A stretch of DNA of 64,000 bases from Oehlia diaphana. Its lineage: Eukaryota; Glomeromycota; Glomeromycetes; Glomerales; Glomeraceae. Under the pieces are notes generated by a model that searched no databases, was not told the DNA's origin, and saw nothing but the letters and a program-made list of their open reading frames with translations. Shown piece after piece: positions 44,507 through 56,655 of this stretch (positions are counted from its first letter, which is position 1; each line of letters begins with the position of its first letter). The stretch covers positions 54,049 through 118,048 of the forward strand of contig QZLH01000105.1 in the NCBI GenBank assembly GCA_003833135.1, written 5' to 3'. Position numbers and translations under genes: made by a program.

Positions 44507-46982
44507 TTGTCCCTAAATTGTTTGGTTCTAGGTCAAACTTTGAGTGAATGTTTCTGCGTAGATATTGGCGAAAAAAATTTAAGTGATAATGAAATTGAAG
44601 TCAAATTTACCAATTTTATAGTTTCACATTTAAAAGAGAAGCTTTTTCGTGAGACAAAAATAAAAAATTTAATTCAAGACAAAAATCAAATGGATATTTA
44701 TAAAGGTGATAGCAAGAAGGTTAATGATGAAACAAACAATCTTAAAAAATTTATCAAAGATGATATCAAAAATAAACTAAATGGAGAGTTGTTGACGCCT
44801 ATGCGCAAGCTTACGAGTTGTTTTAATACTAAAGTAATGGATAAAGAGGGCATTAATATCTTCATAGTCCTCACCCCCACTGGTAAGGTGTCTCCCAATG
44901 TTTTACCTCTTGAAGAAGAACAAAATATCAATTTTGATCTGACGTCATTTTTTTCTCGCGTTAAAGCAGGTCCTTCGCGAGGCGTTGCGCAAGGTACTGT
45001 ATTTCTCGTTACGAGTATCTATTGGTTTGGAAGATGTCAAAAAACTTTTTAACCATTCTCTTACTTATTATTGATTCTAGGACCTGACTGGCATGATGCT
45101 TCTTCTATCTACGAGTGGATACAAAAATTCACACTTAACCGTGGTAATAACCGAGTATGTCTTACTAAATTTATCTTTTCAATTATGTGTTTTTTAGCTC
45201 CACTGGCTAAAATCATATTGACTTTTTCAGCTCGTCAAAACTTATGGTAAAAACTTTGAACTTTATCAACGAGAAGACACAATCGAAACCCTATGGAACT
45301 TGATTAAAGAACGATATCCAAATCGTAATGATGGTGACAAAGGCCATCATCCAATCCCGTTTTAGCTGGTGGACCTGGAACTGAAAAGAGCAGATTTCTT
45401 GATGAAATCAAAAGATTGCTTGAGCATTGTATCAATAAATCTGATGAGGAAATCCGTAATGGTTTTGCAAACATGGTCGTCATAAGCACCACTTATGGGA
45501 ATGGATCCCCTGCTAATAGTTTTGATATAAGAATTATTGGTAACGGACAATTAACGGCCAGACATCTTTTGCGTTGCGTATTCTATTTGCTCTCCAAGTT
45601 ATATACGCTGACTTTATTAAACAAAGGAAGCAAGAAACAAGTTCTTGTCCTCCACTAGTCCTGGTCCTTGGAATCGATGAGTTCAACAATTTGCATGATA
45701 TACAAAAAAAAGTCTGTAAAGATCTTATAAATTCTATTGGAGGAGCTATGTGTAAATCACCTGAAAACATTTTTTTCATTCCCATTCTAGTTGGAACGAT
45801 TGAAGAGGCCATAAGTGATTACATTAACCAATTCTCTTCCCACTACGCTTACTTAATAATGATGATGCAATTAGCATTGGTAAGAGGATGAATCTGTTTG
45901 ATGATGATTATGTCTGTCAGCATCCATATTTTCGAATCGGCATTAGTGATGTTGGAGGACATGTAAGAACATTGGAGTATTACTACAGTAATTTTGCAAA
46001 ACAAGAAGATGACAAGATGAAACTAGCAACAGAAACAGAAACAGGAGAGACAGGTCTTTATGACGTGAATATTGGAAAAGTCGTGGAATTCGTCAAACAT
46101 AAGATTGTAAATAAATATCAAATTAATAGATATTCAAGTCATTTGTCAGTACCTCTCGCAAAGGCCATGTTGGGCCTTTCGGTTCGTAAAGTGAATGCTG
46201 TTAAAAAAGAGAATGTGAAAGACGAAGGAAAATTTTAAACCTATGAGGAACTTGTTTCAATAGGGCTTATTAACTTGGTTTCGGCAGGGGCAAGCTACCT
46301 TATTCGTTTACCTTACCTATGGGTATGTGCAATCGTTGAATATTCTACTGACCCTGATTTGTCAAATTGGAAATCCATGTTACAATATGATGATCCGATT
46401 AATTGGCAGAATTTTAAGGATTTTAATGCCAAATTCTTGGCATTGCGCCTCTCTCTTTTTCGTTTACTAGGATATGAGAAAATTAATTTGAAGGAATTTT
46501 TAAAGGGTGCAGATTTCTCGCATAGTTTTCCGGATGTTGAAGTTGCCTTACCTGAAACTAGAAATATCAAATTGTACAAATTATTACATCGATATCCAGG
46601 TATTAAGTTTTGCAGATTTTTGTATAACATAAAAAGTCCCATTAAATTCAAACTCAAATCTAATATAATTTAGTCGCTAAAACTTATAAAAATCAAGAAG
46701 CGAAATATGTAAACTTGACAGAAATGAGAAATGGTTATTTCGACCTTGATTTACTGCAAAATGATGATATCAAGAAATACACTGGTTGTGTCTTTTTTAA
46801 TGCTGCTGGAGCACCTTGGAATGTCTTTGGGCTTCTTAAATGTATCCATTTTACTCGTTCAGAGTCTGAAATTTGTTGCCTAGTTTAGCAATTGAAACTA
46901 ACTACTACTTCAAATGTTGTCATCGATCAAAAGTTATTTAATAATGAGCATAAAAATGTAACAACATTGCTTTCTATATTAA
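44507..46982 (+). pseudogene. Crinkler (CRN)-type protein with P-loop NTPase domain, frameshifted
   Basis: Exons 44507-44993, 45081-45154 and 45231 onward; the first two introns are GT-AG and in phase. The N-terminus (LNCLVLGQTLSECFCVDIG up to about residue 125) matches the ubiquitin-like header of CRN proteins. After it come a GPDWHDASSIYEWI region, a Walker-A-like loop (45369 on) reading GGPGTEKS, where the usual glycine before lysine is glutamate, and a Walker-B-like VLVLGIDEFN (about 45660). Breaks: frameshifts near 45355, 45550 and 45830, a TAA at 46236-46238, a shift near 46660 and a TAG at 46887. The expected ATG is TTG (44507), with no ATG in frame just upstream. CRN families are host-directed in oomycetes and are also widespread in these fungi. 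This copy cannot give a full product; a short header-only peptide is conceivable. Confidence 0.8.
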
Positions 46983-47273
46983 GTATACATACGAATCGTT
47001 AAAATTGTTAGGCTAACAAATATCTTTCTTATGTGAATGGACTGATGATTTTGATGTTGATTATCTTACAGATGATCCTTATAAGGAAACCTTTCTTGAA
47101 TTAGAAAAAAAGGCAGGCTTTCTTAATCATCTTAAACTATTTTTCCTATACATTGATAGTTTTGATTATACAAAAATGCGAAGATTACTTCCAAAACTTA
47201 ATAATATAAAAACTTTAAAAATTGATGAATTTAGTTTTATTAATGAATGTACATCAAAGACGTTAGTCTATAA

Positions 47274-47394
47274 TGACCTTGAAATCCTTAATATAGATTA
47301 TATTACAATAGGTGAAACTTCAATTATAATTGAAAATAGTGGAGGACATCTTAAAGAAATTTCATTAAAACCTCATGATTTTATATATTTTCAA
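47274..47394 (+). repeat. Gap-3 left flank, 121 bp, identical to the right flank
   Basis: Starts TGACCTTGAAATCCTTAATA and ends at the first N; exactly repeated at 47795-47915. Read as a contig overlap. Confidence 0.95.
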
Positions 47395-47794
47395 NNNNNN
47401 NNNNNNNNNNNNNNNNNNNNNNNNNNNNNNNNNNNNNNNNNNNNNNNNNNNNNNNNNNNNNNNNNNNNNNNNNNNNNNNNNNNNNNNNNNNNNNNNNNNN
47501 NNNNNNNNNNNNNNNNNNNNNNNNNNNNNNNNNNNNNNNNNNNNNNNNNNNNNNNNNNNNNNNNNNNNNNNNNNNNNNNNNNNNNNNNNNNNNNNNNNNN
47601 NNNNNNNNNNNNNNNNNNNNNNNNNNNNNNNNNNNNNNNNNNNNNNNNNNNNNNNNNNNNNNNNNNNNNNNNNNNNNNNNNNNNNNNNNNNNNNNNNNNN
47701 NNNNNNNNNNNNNNNNNNNNNNNNNNNNNNNNNNNNNNNNNNNNNNNNNNNNNNNNNNNNNNNNNNNNNNNNNNNNNNNNNNNNNNNNNNNNNN
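47395..47794. other. Assembly gap 3 (400 N), probably false
   Basis: Flanked by identical direct 121-bp copies. The true sequence probably runs from 47394 straight to 47916. Confidence 0.95.
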
Positions 47795-47915
47795 TGACCT
47801 TGAAATCCTTAATATAGATTATATTACAATAGGTGAAACTTCAATTATAATTGAAAATAGTGGAGGACATCTTAAAGAAATTTCATTAAAACCTCATGAT
47901 TTTATATATTTTCAA
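47795..47915 (+). repeat. Gap-3 right flank, duplicate of 47274-47394
   Basis: Identical 121-bp copy; the reading frame continues past it into EYFSDESLIFM. Confidence 0.95.
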
Positions 47916-48390
47916 GAATATTTTAGTGATGAATCTCTCATTTTTATGCGTAAAATTTATGAAAATTGTCCTTTGATTGAATATCTATCACTTGCATTTT
48001 TACCATCAAGAAATCATTTCATTGAATTTGAAAAATTGTTGCAAGTTTGTCAAAATTAGAAGTCATTATTATTAATTACATCAAATTGTTATATATACGA
48101 AACTAAAGAAGAAATTTTAGAAAATAGAAAAGAAATATTAAAAATATTAATTAAATCAGCACCAACTAATCTAAGAGAAATTAGATTTTTTAATGATTTT
48201 AATCTCTCTTTGGAAGTCTTGGAAGAATTCTTAGAAAAATGGAGAGACCGACCTGCACTTTCCATCCAATCCTATTTATAAAGATGAAGATTATAAAGAT
48301 TTGATTAATAAATATAAAAATAATGGAGTAATTAAAAGTTTTAAATGTGAATCTTATGTGTATGTAGAAGATATTAATTTTAAAATATGA

Positions 48391-50050
48391 ATCATTGCCA
48401 CGGCCACGCTATTAGCTGATTATTTTATATTAGAAATTGGTATGTAGAGTATATAATGTATTAGACTATTAGGTTCTTAATATCTTAATAAATTGAGACT
48501 ATAATAATATAGTTAAAGTTAATAAACTAAGTGGTTTTATTTACTAGTAATTTTTTAGTAGTTCTTTTTTTTATAATAGTTGGCGAATCAATTTTTAGCA
48601 TTGAATTATGTATTACATCGTGAGTAAAATTATGAATTCATCTACAGAAAAAAAAAATATCTGTTAATTTGAAATTAAGGAAGTTGATCGCTCTTCATTA
48701 ATATCTTTACATACATGATAAATTTATAAAATTTAGACGTAAACAATATTATTTGGATCTGCGAATGATCTGCAATTAACTTGATATCAATATCTCGATA
48801 ACAATTGATTGGAATTTAATGATCAATAGCTTGTTAGAAAAAACGTAAGAAAAAGAAAGCTATAACGCGTTGGTAATATATAATCGGAATCTGATTAGTT
48901 TGCACATTTTATTAAATTTTTTTTAATAGAGTTAAATGATAGTAAATTTTAAAATTTGACAAAAACTTTATTACTTAGTTTAAATCTTTCAATAATTTTA
49001 TAGAAATTTTATTTTTTCTTATTATTACAGTAGATTAGTTTAGCATAGCTTCGTATTTTGGAATAGACTGTTTAGTTATAGGGTTAATCAATTTTTTTTT
49101 GACTGGTATTTCTGAAATTAAATGTAACGTTAAACATGATTTACTTTAAAATTCAAAATTACTATTTAAAGTTAGTTTAAATTACTATTCCACATTATTT
49201 GCAAGAAAAAAATATCTATAAAAACGCCTGCTGTCAGGGTGTGGTAGACTTGTAGGGGTCTAGGGAGGCTGAGAGGGTCGTGAGGTTAAATATTGAAATG
49301 TACCTAAAAGTTTATTATTGGTTGGTCCTTTTTAGGATGCTGATCCTATCGACTTACCAATTACATAATACATTGTTCATTGTCCTTATTTTAAACTTTT
49401 CCTTTTTAGTCCTCCTATTGATCATAGTGGTGTGATTAATTTTTATGAAAATCAAGATTTGTACAGTAATTTAATAAGCATCATTGTTATAGCTATTTCA
49501 ATATATAAAGATTTACTTAATCTTAATTTTGACCAACAATTGCAGACAAAATTAAAATGATTTTAGGAAATTAGTAAAAATTTATTATTAGCTCTACTCA
49601 TTTTTTCAAGGCCGGAATTATGATAATGTCAGTCACCTACTAAAATAAGTAATAAAATTCAGATTAACATTATTGAAAATTATCTAGAAAAGAAAAGATT
49701 TTCGTGGTTATTTGGCCTATTCTATGCGTTTATTTCTTGTTCCCTATTTCAGTATTACTTGGTAGTTAATAATATTTAATTATGAATCTGTCGGTACACC
49801 ATAAAATGAATTATTTATTGATCTAGTTTAGTATATATATGGGTCATCATCTTAACCCATCATATATTACTAGATTAGTAAATAACTAATACATACTGTA
49901 CATATTTATGGGTATGCTATATGGATAATTAGAACTCATACTGTAGCTAAAATTTTCTCAAAATAATTGCACATTTCAATAATTTGAAAATATTTAAATA
50001 ATATTGAAAGACTTTTTTTAAAAAAATTTCATTATTTTTTGATAAAAGAA
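48391..50050. other. Intergenic region
   Basis: About 1.65 kb with no supported gene. A less AT-rich patch lies at 49225-49290 (CTGCTGTCAGGGTGTGGTAG and following) with nothing recognisable in it. The 70 bases before 50051 are T-rich, a probable leader of the decayed F-box gene. Confidence 0.45.
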
Positions 50051-50985
50051 TGTCCAAACTCAGTAAAGATATTCTCTTCTTAATACTTGAAGAATTAAAA
50101 GGTGATTCAAAATCTCTCTTTTCATGCTTAATGGTAAATAAACTTTGGCGTGAAACTGTTATTTCAATTTTTTAGAGTAATCCTTTGCATTATGGTATGA
50201 TAATAATGGTCATTTGTTACTTTCTATTGATCTAATGATATTAAAGAATTCCTAACAGGGCAAAGAATCTAATTACCTTCAATTTCACCCAAAACTTTCG
50301 TTTGAATGGACCGATGATTATTTTAATAATGAATATTTTAAAAGAAAATAATTATAAATAAACCTTTATTGAATTAGAAAAAAAAAGCAGTTACTCTCAT
50401 TCATTTAGAACTATTTTTCCAATAGTACTTTCGCAGATTTGATGATACAAAAATGCAAAGGTTACCTCAAAAACTTCATAAAATAAAATTAGTTTTATTA
50501 ATGAAAAACTATTGAAAAAGTTAGTCTATAATGACCTTGAAATTTTTAATATTGATTACATTACAATAAATGAAGCTTCTATCATAATTGTAAATAGTAG
50601 AAGACATCTTAAAAAGGTAATTTTGATGAAGTTTCCCTCATTTCATTCGTAAAATTTATGAAAATTGTCCTTCGATTGAATATCTATCACTTGCATTTTC
50701 ACCTTCAAATGATCATTTCGTAAAATTTGAAAAATTATTAAAAGTTTATCAAAACTCAAAATTTAAAATCATTATTATTAATTACACCAAATATTCATAG
50801 ACATGAAACCGAAGAAATAGTATTAATTAGATAAGAACTGAATAAATTGAGAACTTAGATTTTTAAATGATTTTAAATTCTCCTTGGACGTTTTGAAAAA
50901 ATTCTTAGAAAAATGGGGAGACCGACCTATACTAACATCTAATCTTATTTATGAAGATTAAATATAAAAATAATGGAGTAATTAA
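50051..50985 (+). pseudogene. F-box/LRR-like gene, heavily decayed
   Basis: The N-terminus is a clear F-box: MSKLSKDILFLILEELKGD, then LFSCLMVNKLWRETVISIF, then a TAG where the family has tryptophan (about 50175), then SNPLHY. Downstream blocks match the fragment at 47018 in order but with many stops and shifts: LSFEWTDDYFNNEYF, KMQRLPQKLHKIK, LVYNDLEIFNIDYITI, YENCPSIEYLSLAFS, and FLEKWGDRPIL. It shows what the truncated copy at 47 kb once had at its start. Both derive from one duplicated gene. Confidence 0.75.
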
Positions 50986-53700
50986 AATACTAATTTATAT
51001 TACCTATTATTAAAACAAATTCCTATTTTTGAATTCAAAAAACGTTAAAGTTGTTAAATATTAATTTATTTTACCTTTAGATTAATTAGATAAGAACCTT
51101 CTATAATGAATATAGAAAATATGAACTTTATGAATATGAGTTTTATATGTTGCCATAAATATCACTTTAAATAATTGTGACATAATACAGTATATACTAA
51201 TGCATAATATATTATTTAATAGAAAATGTCCGTAATTATGATTTAGCATTAATAAAATGAACATTTGTTTCTATCAATTAATGATTAAACTATGACTGTG
51301 TAAAGCTTATTAAGACTTATTAAGACTTTATTTGTCAAATTTTTTATATATTTATAATTTCGTTTAACAATTTGAATACATTTAACAAATGATTTTGGTT
51401 TTATTTTACGCAGTGAATTTTTAATAGATCAATCTATCGACTATTAATAAAAATAATTAAGTGCAATTTACTTTAAAGTTTAAAGTAACCTGAAAATTTC
51501 TGGTGGCTTTATATTAGTAAAGATACCAGTCAGCCGCACTATTATTCTTTTTTTTTTTAGAAATCAAAGTTCATCATAAAAATGGAGAACGATACCGTGC
51601 CATATACATACGTTAAGTATTTTTACGCTTAGATAGGTCATCAAAACTTTGCCATAAACTTCAATGCAATTTTAACTTAACTTTTAAAAAAATTGTTAAC
51701 TTTTTTTTATTTGCTTACTTTTGTATTTAATTGTAGAAATGTATAATGTTGCAGTTTACATAGTATGGCATCAAAACGTACGATTATGCAAGAAAATTAA
51801 ACAATGACGTGCTTATACTAATTAAATCAATAATTCTAATGATTAGTATTTACGATATGAAAAGAAATAATTAATTGATTTACCGACACACATTTTTTAC
51901 TTTTATTAAACTGCAATTTCTTGAAGTTGTTTAATTGGCTGGTCTATTCGTCTTGAAGATTTCTGCAAAAATCATATATGATATATTAACCCTCCTTTTT
52001 GCATGTGTTCAAAGCAGAGAAAATGACCTGTCACTTAATTAGGTTAGTATTAGCCTAATCTAGAGCCGAAACATCTAAAATTAAAAATCACGGATTTATT
52101 GGTTGATATTGTAATACCTAAGCCCGTGATAAGTCACGTTGCCACCTTAGATATTAACAAACGTCACTCTTTTATTAATAATATAAATAATTACAACAAT
52201 GTGCTTGGTTTAATAATATGAATAAAATAAATATTAGTATAAAAAATTTAATTAATATATATCACTATATCCGTTCTTTAATAATTTTAATTCTCATTTT
52301 TCGAATTATTCTTTTGGGGAAGTCATATTTGACTTCCTTTTATAATTGTTCATTCCCTTCATAAATCCTATATTTCATTGGTCCCTTTCATTACACATTA
52401 CATCAGTCTTAAACTCATACACCTATTGATCTACCGTAACACCTAATATTCTGAATCAGATGATCAATTAGTTTAACGTCATCTCAGACGCTAATTAGTC
52501 CTTAAACATACCAATAGTTTAGAGTCATTTCGGACTCACGTGATAAAATAAATTAAACTAACTAAATTAGACAAAATAAAATTTATACAGTAAATTTAAA
52601 TATAAAACTGCGCCACATAATTAATAAATTTACTATGTATACTACGGCATTACAATATTAAAATTCTTTTGGCTGCGAATTGTATCATTTGATTTTTAGT
52701 AGTAGTGATATAATAATTTGCTAAGATTATTATGGTGCCCGAAGTCTACACTTAACAATAAAATTAGTACATATGGATCTTTCAGCACTTTGAAAAAATA
52801 AAATTAGAAAACAACCGGTAATTTTATTCTTCAAGACGAGTTCTATAAATTTATTAGTCAGATTTTTGAAAAATATCTACATAAAGCGTTTAAAATCAAG
52901 TGATTTTTATATGATCAGCCTATTTTTGAAACAAAAATCACGTGATTGCAGTGTTAGATTGGCATCTTAAACGAATCTTTGTCTTCATTTAAAGCTTAAA
53001 GACTTTGTATCATTTGTATTATCTTACATTTTATTGGACATAATACTTTTTATACTTATAAGTTATAACTTCGATCCTAGATCAATAGTAGTCTAGTAAT
53101 AACAAATAAGTTGGACGCGTAAGCGGCGTTAAAATAAAGGTCATTATTTATTAAAATAGTAAAAAATTAAAAAAAAAATGAATTTAATAAAGGTATTAAC
53201 TTACTTAATGTTACTTTTAATGACTAATTATAACCTGGAAAATTTAAAATGTAATTAAATAAAAGTTGAATATAAAATTTTTTTTTTATAACAATAGTCT
53301 GTCAAAAAATATCAACAATATATCATCTGATATATATCATGATTATTATTAGATACATTATGATACATATTTTTTCTTTTTTGCTTGGTTTATATCATTA
53401 GTAAGTTCTAGATTAAATATGAAAAAAAAAGTGCAATATGAGTCATACATAAGTCTAATAAAATTTATTCCATTTCATTATTACATGGATTGCATATATT
53501 GCATATACAGTTTATAATCTTCTGTAATAATGAATCTGGTTGACTAAAACTGAGTATTTTATAGTGCTTTTTTCGTGTTAATGTGTCAGTCTGAATCATA
53601 TTATTTTTTTAATATTTAAATCTCTAATTTCTCTCAAACTACTTTTTGCACTTTTATTATTACAAATACTTTTTTTATAAACAAATACTTTAACATAATC
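50986..53700. other. Intergenic region
   Basis: 2.7 kb with no supported gene. At 52020-52580 the base composition is less AT-rich and GTAATACCTAA (52109) recurs as GTAACACCTAA (52436); an old LTR-like sequence is possible but boundaries and target duplication are not evident. The rest is simple AT-rich DNA. Confidence 0.4.
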
Positions 53701-54870
53701 ATGAGTACAGAAACTCAAAAATATATTGGACATGAGACTCTTGTTTCCTATATAATTGAAACAAAATCAAATAATTGGACCTACTATGGATTTTTGAGTC
53801 ATAACCGAGATATAATGATTGCATCACTAGCTCAACTAACTACTACAATTACATCAGCCAAATGGCAAGGCTTTGATACTGCCTGTGGATGAAGCAAATA
53901 AATTATTAGATTCAAATACTTTTGATGAATTAAAGAAAAAGGTGCGTTTGTTTTTATTTTGCAAAGTATGGGTAACTCCTAATACTCCCCGTGGTCACTT
54001 AGTGAGAATTACTGTCTTGACATCCTTGGTAACCAGCCCAAGACTCTCATTTCGGGCACCCATGCTTTGTCGTTGGTAAAGTCTGCTAATTCTGGAGGAG
54101 GAATTGGCTATGTACCTTCTTTATTACTAAATGAAAATTTAATGCACTGCTAATAATCTTGTATCCTCTTACAGTTAATTACAGAACAATTACGTTATAC
54201 AAAAAAGCTGCAAATTTTCTGGCAAGGAGTAATCAAAGAATATGATAAAGAAAATTCCAAAGAATATGATAAAGAGAATGATGTTGCATCTCTTACAAAA
54301 AAGACAGTTGAGGTTCCTGCTAATCTTTCTAAAACTTCACAATCAGACACATCACTTTCAAAAAAAACAGTCAAAATTCCTCCTAAAAATATTCATAAAA
54401 CTTTACAACCAGATGTACAATGAGAAATATTACTTCCAAAAAAGACAATCAAAGTTTCTGAATCTTTATAGCCAGTTTTACCTAAAAAGAACTTTGAACT
54501 TATTAACTTCTGTTATGATATACTTCATGAACTTAAAAACACATCTTATGCTAATCTATTTGATAAATGTATTGAAAATGATGTTAAAAATAATAATATA
54601 AACCATACAATGGATCTATTTACTATAAATTTAAATTTAGAAAATAACCAATACACTAGTTTAGAAGATTTTGAGAAAGATATTCATTTAATATTTTGCA
54701 ATTGCTATACATATAATGATGTTGAAAGTGAAATATATAGTTCAGGTAAAGCATTAGAATCTATTTTTAATAAAAAATGGAATGAAAAACTTATTCTTAA
54801 AGGTAAACAAATAAAAGAACTGAAAAGAACAAAAGATAATGATGCTGATGATACAGATATTATCCCCTGA
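53701..54870 (+). pseudogene. Bromodomain protein, broken
   Basis: The C-terminal 133 codons (54472-54870) encode a bromodomain: FCYDILHELKNTSYANLF (helix Z), HTMDLFTINLNLENNQYTSL (the PMDL segment, with histidine-threonine before Met), DFEKDIHLIFCNCYTYN with the acetyl-lysine-binding asparagine at the end of CYTYN, then GKALESIFNKKW. Several residues of the usual Y-x-x-II-K-x-P stretch are missing. Upstream, 54175-54420 is a Lys/Ser-rich linker with repeated KKTVKIPP-type motifs, stopped by TGA (54421) and TAG (54469). The start block (53701-53880, MSTETQKYIGHETL) passes through a frameshift near 53870 into LPVDEANKLLDSNTF. An intron (about 53940-54174) may separate the two. Bromodomains read acetylated histones. 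It is tail-to-tail with the recombinase gene. Confidence 0.65.
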
Positions 54871-54970
54871 TCGACATCATTTACGTGGTTATGCAAGTGA
54901 TTTATGCCTACTAGACGATCAATTCATATATATTTATTTATGCATTTCCAGTACATATAATAACTATAAT

Positions 54971-56655
54971 TTATTTTGTGATATTAATAGTAATGTTTTT
55001 ACATTTAATAAATTTAAGTTTACTATTGTTAAAAAGTAAGTCATTTTTACGTTTTGAAGGAACTGTATTTTGGATTTCAGATAGTGGTTCCCTTTCTGTT
55101 TCAGATAATATATCAATTTCCTCAGCATTAGAAATTGCTGCTTCATTAAGGTTTTCTTTTGCATTGGATTTTTTCGCGTTTGAATTTTCTGTTATATTAA
55201 AATTTTCTGGCACATCCTTGTAAATAAAATATACAAAATAATTAATAATATTTAAATAAAATTATTTCAATGGTTAATAACAATATAGTCAATATACCTT
55301 AGAAACACTTGGGAGGGTTAACTTTGCGATAGTTAGCTTTTGTTTTTCATTCTGTTTTCGATATCTAATAAGCAAGACAAATTAATAATTTGGTAGCAAC
55401 ATAAAATTAATAAATTAATAGTTACTTACGCATTTAATCCTGCTAAAGATCGATGTAATGTTACGTTCATTATTGCTTGTGAATCTAATCCCTCGTCATT
55501 TAATTTCTGAGCAGTATATTTTCGTAATGAATGATTTACAATTCTTTTATTTGTACAATCAATTCCTGTAATATTGCAGATCTCTTTTAACATTCCAGAT
55601 AATTTGTCTCGACCCATATGAGAAGTAGTATACCAGTTTCCATTTTCAATTTCTAAACAATAAATATAATTTTTAATCAATGATTACTAGTTTTATTAAA
55701 TGTGTAATTTAGGAAATAAATTAATACCTTTAGGATCTTTATTTATGCGAAGAAAAAAATTTGCTTCAGCATTTCTTGGACGCAATTTTAAATATTTCTT
55801 GATATCATAGCATGCGCCATGTACTCCTATTTCATCTGGTGGAATAATATGTATAGGATGTTGATTAGAATTTGTTTTATGGTAATACCCGCCTTGATGA
55901 GTTTTATCGTGAATTGTTATAACATTAAATCCACCATCATCTCGTTCTTTAAAATGTTCAGCCATAATATTATGGTAAGATCCACCTCTCCGTGCTGTAC
56001 AACATCCAACCCATAAAAAGACCCTTCTTAATAGTCCATCTGGCATATTATTTGACATATCAGGATGTTCAAATATTTGGATCATTTCTTCATTAGTAAG
56101 AGGATCAGCTCCATTATAATCGCCATTATTAATTTCTTCTAATTCAATCATTCTAGCATGTAAAGTATCACGTACAGATCTAAACTCATGATCTTCATGT
56201 ATATTAAATGATTCATTAGTTTTAAATATTTCCTGATAGAACCTATTTATAGCACATATCCCATTGTATAAAGAGTTTGCTTTGTATTCTTTATTCTCCC
56301 TTGTTTTTATAACTATTATAAATTCACATAAAAGTAGTGCAATAACCTTTTTATCATAAAGAGTAAGTAAATCTATAGCAGGTTGTGTATTTTTTACAAA
56401 TTCGTCAAATCTAGAAAACCATAAACGTGTATTTTGTTGAGTATTTTTAGGTTTTGCAACTGTAGCATACTTTTGTAAAGTTTCTATACAAGGACGGTTA
56501 TATGTTTCTTTAAAAGTGGATGATTTTGAAGGTTCTTTGTATATTTCAGAAAGTTGTGCATTTTCTATATGACTTAACTTTTCTTTTAGTTCGTCTAAAA
56601 TAACAGTATTATTTTTTGAAATCAATAATTCGGAAGCTTTCATAAAACTAGCCAT
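54971..56655 (-). CDS. Crypton-type tyrosine recombinase (DUF3504-like)
   Basis: Four exons: 55728-56655, 55430-55652, 55298-55364 and 54971-55216. All introns are GT-AG, the total is 1464 bases and the product is 487 residues with no break. Residues about 55-170 look like the SAM-like core-binding domain (RLWFSRFDEFVK, SLYNGICAINRFYQE). The catalytic domain shows the full set: Arg in CCTARRGG (222/223), Lys in IHDKTHQGG (251), HxxR in NHSLRKYTA (H350, R353), His in TLHRSLAG (376) and the nucleophile Tyr in GLNAYRK (385). This order and the HRS-x-x-x-LNAY form are those of Crypton recombinases and of related KIAA1958/ZMYM-type host proteins. The C-terminal tail is polar and repetitive (ITENSNAKKSNAKENLN). 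It would cut and rejoin DNA through a Tyr-DNA link. Whether it is a mobile element or a domesticated gene is open. Confidence 0.85.

Larger units (their letters stand above)
47018..48390 (+). pseudogene. C-terminal half of an F-box/LRR-like gene, spanning gap 3
   Basis: Reads from CEWTDDFDVDYLTDD through KMRRLLPKLNNIKTLKIDEF, LEILNIDYITIGETS and YENCPLIEYLSLAF to EEFLEKWRDRPALS and, after a frameshift near 48270, NPIYKDEDYKDLINKYKNNG and YVEDINFKI with TGA at 48388-48390. The N-terminal F-box is missing; the fragment begins right after the Crinkler remnant. Breaks: a TAG at 48057-48059 (CQN followed by a stop, then KSLLL) and the late frameshift. The gap at 47395-47794 lies inside but appears false: the 121 bases before it are repeated after it, so closing it restores a continuous frame. 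Paralogue: the decayed copy at 50051. Confidence 0.8.

Noticed and set aside
45362..45812. Minus-strand frames in the Crinkler region
   Set aside because: Antisense to a clearly coding plus strand with NTPase motifs.
52109..52445. Possible LTR (GTAATACCTAA and GTAACACCTAA)
   Set aside because: No matching target duplication, no TG-CA boundaries that pair, no internal retroelement coding.
54242..54601. 119-residue Leu/Ile/Lys frame
   Set aside because: Shadow of the bromodomain gene's linker in another phase.
55819..56016. Plus-strand frame in the recombinase gene
   Set aside because: Antisense shadow of the catalytic exon.
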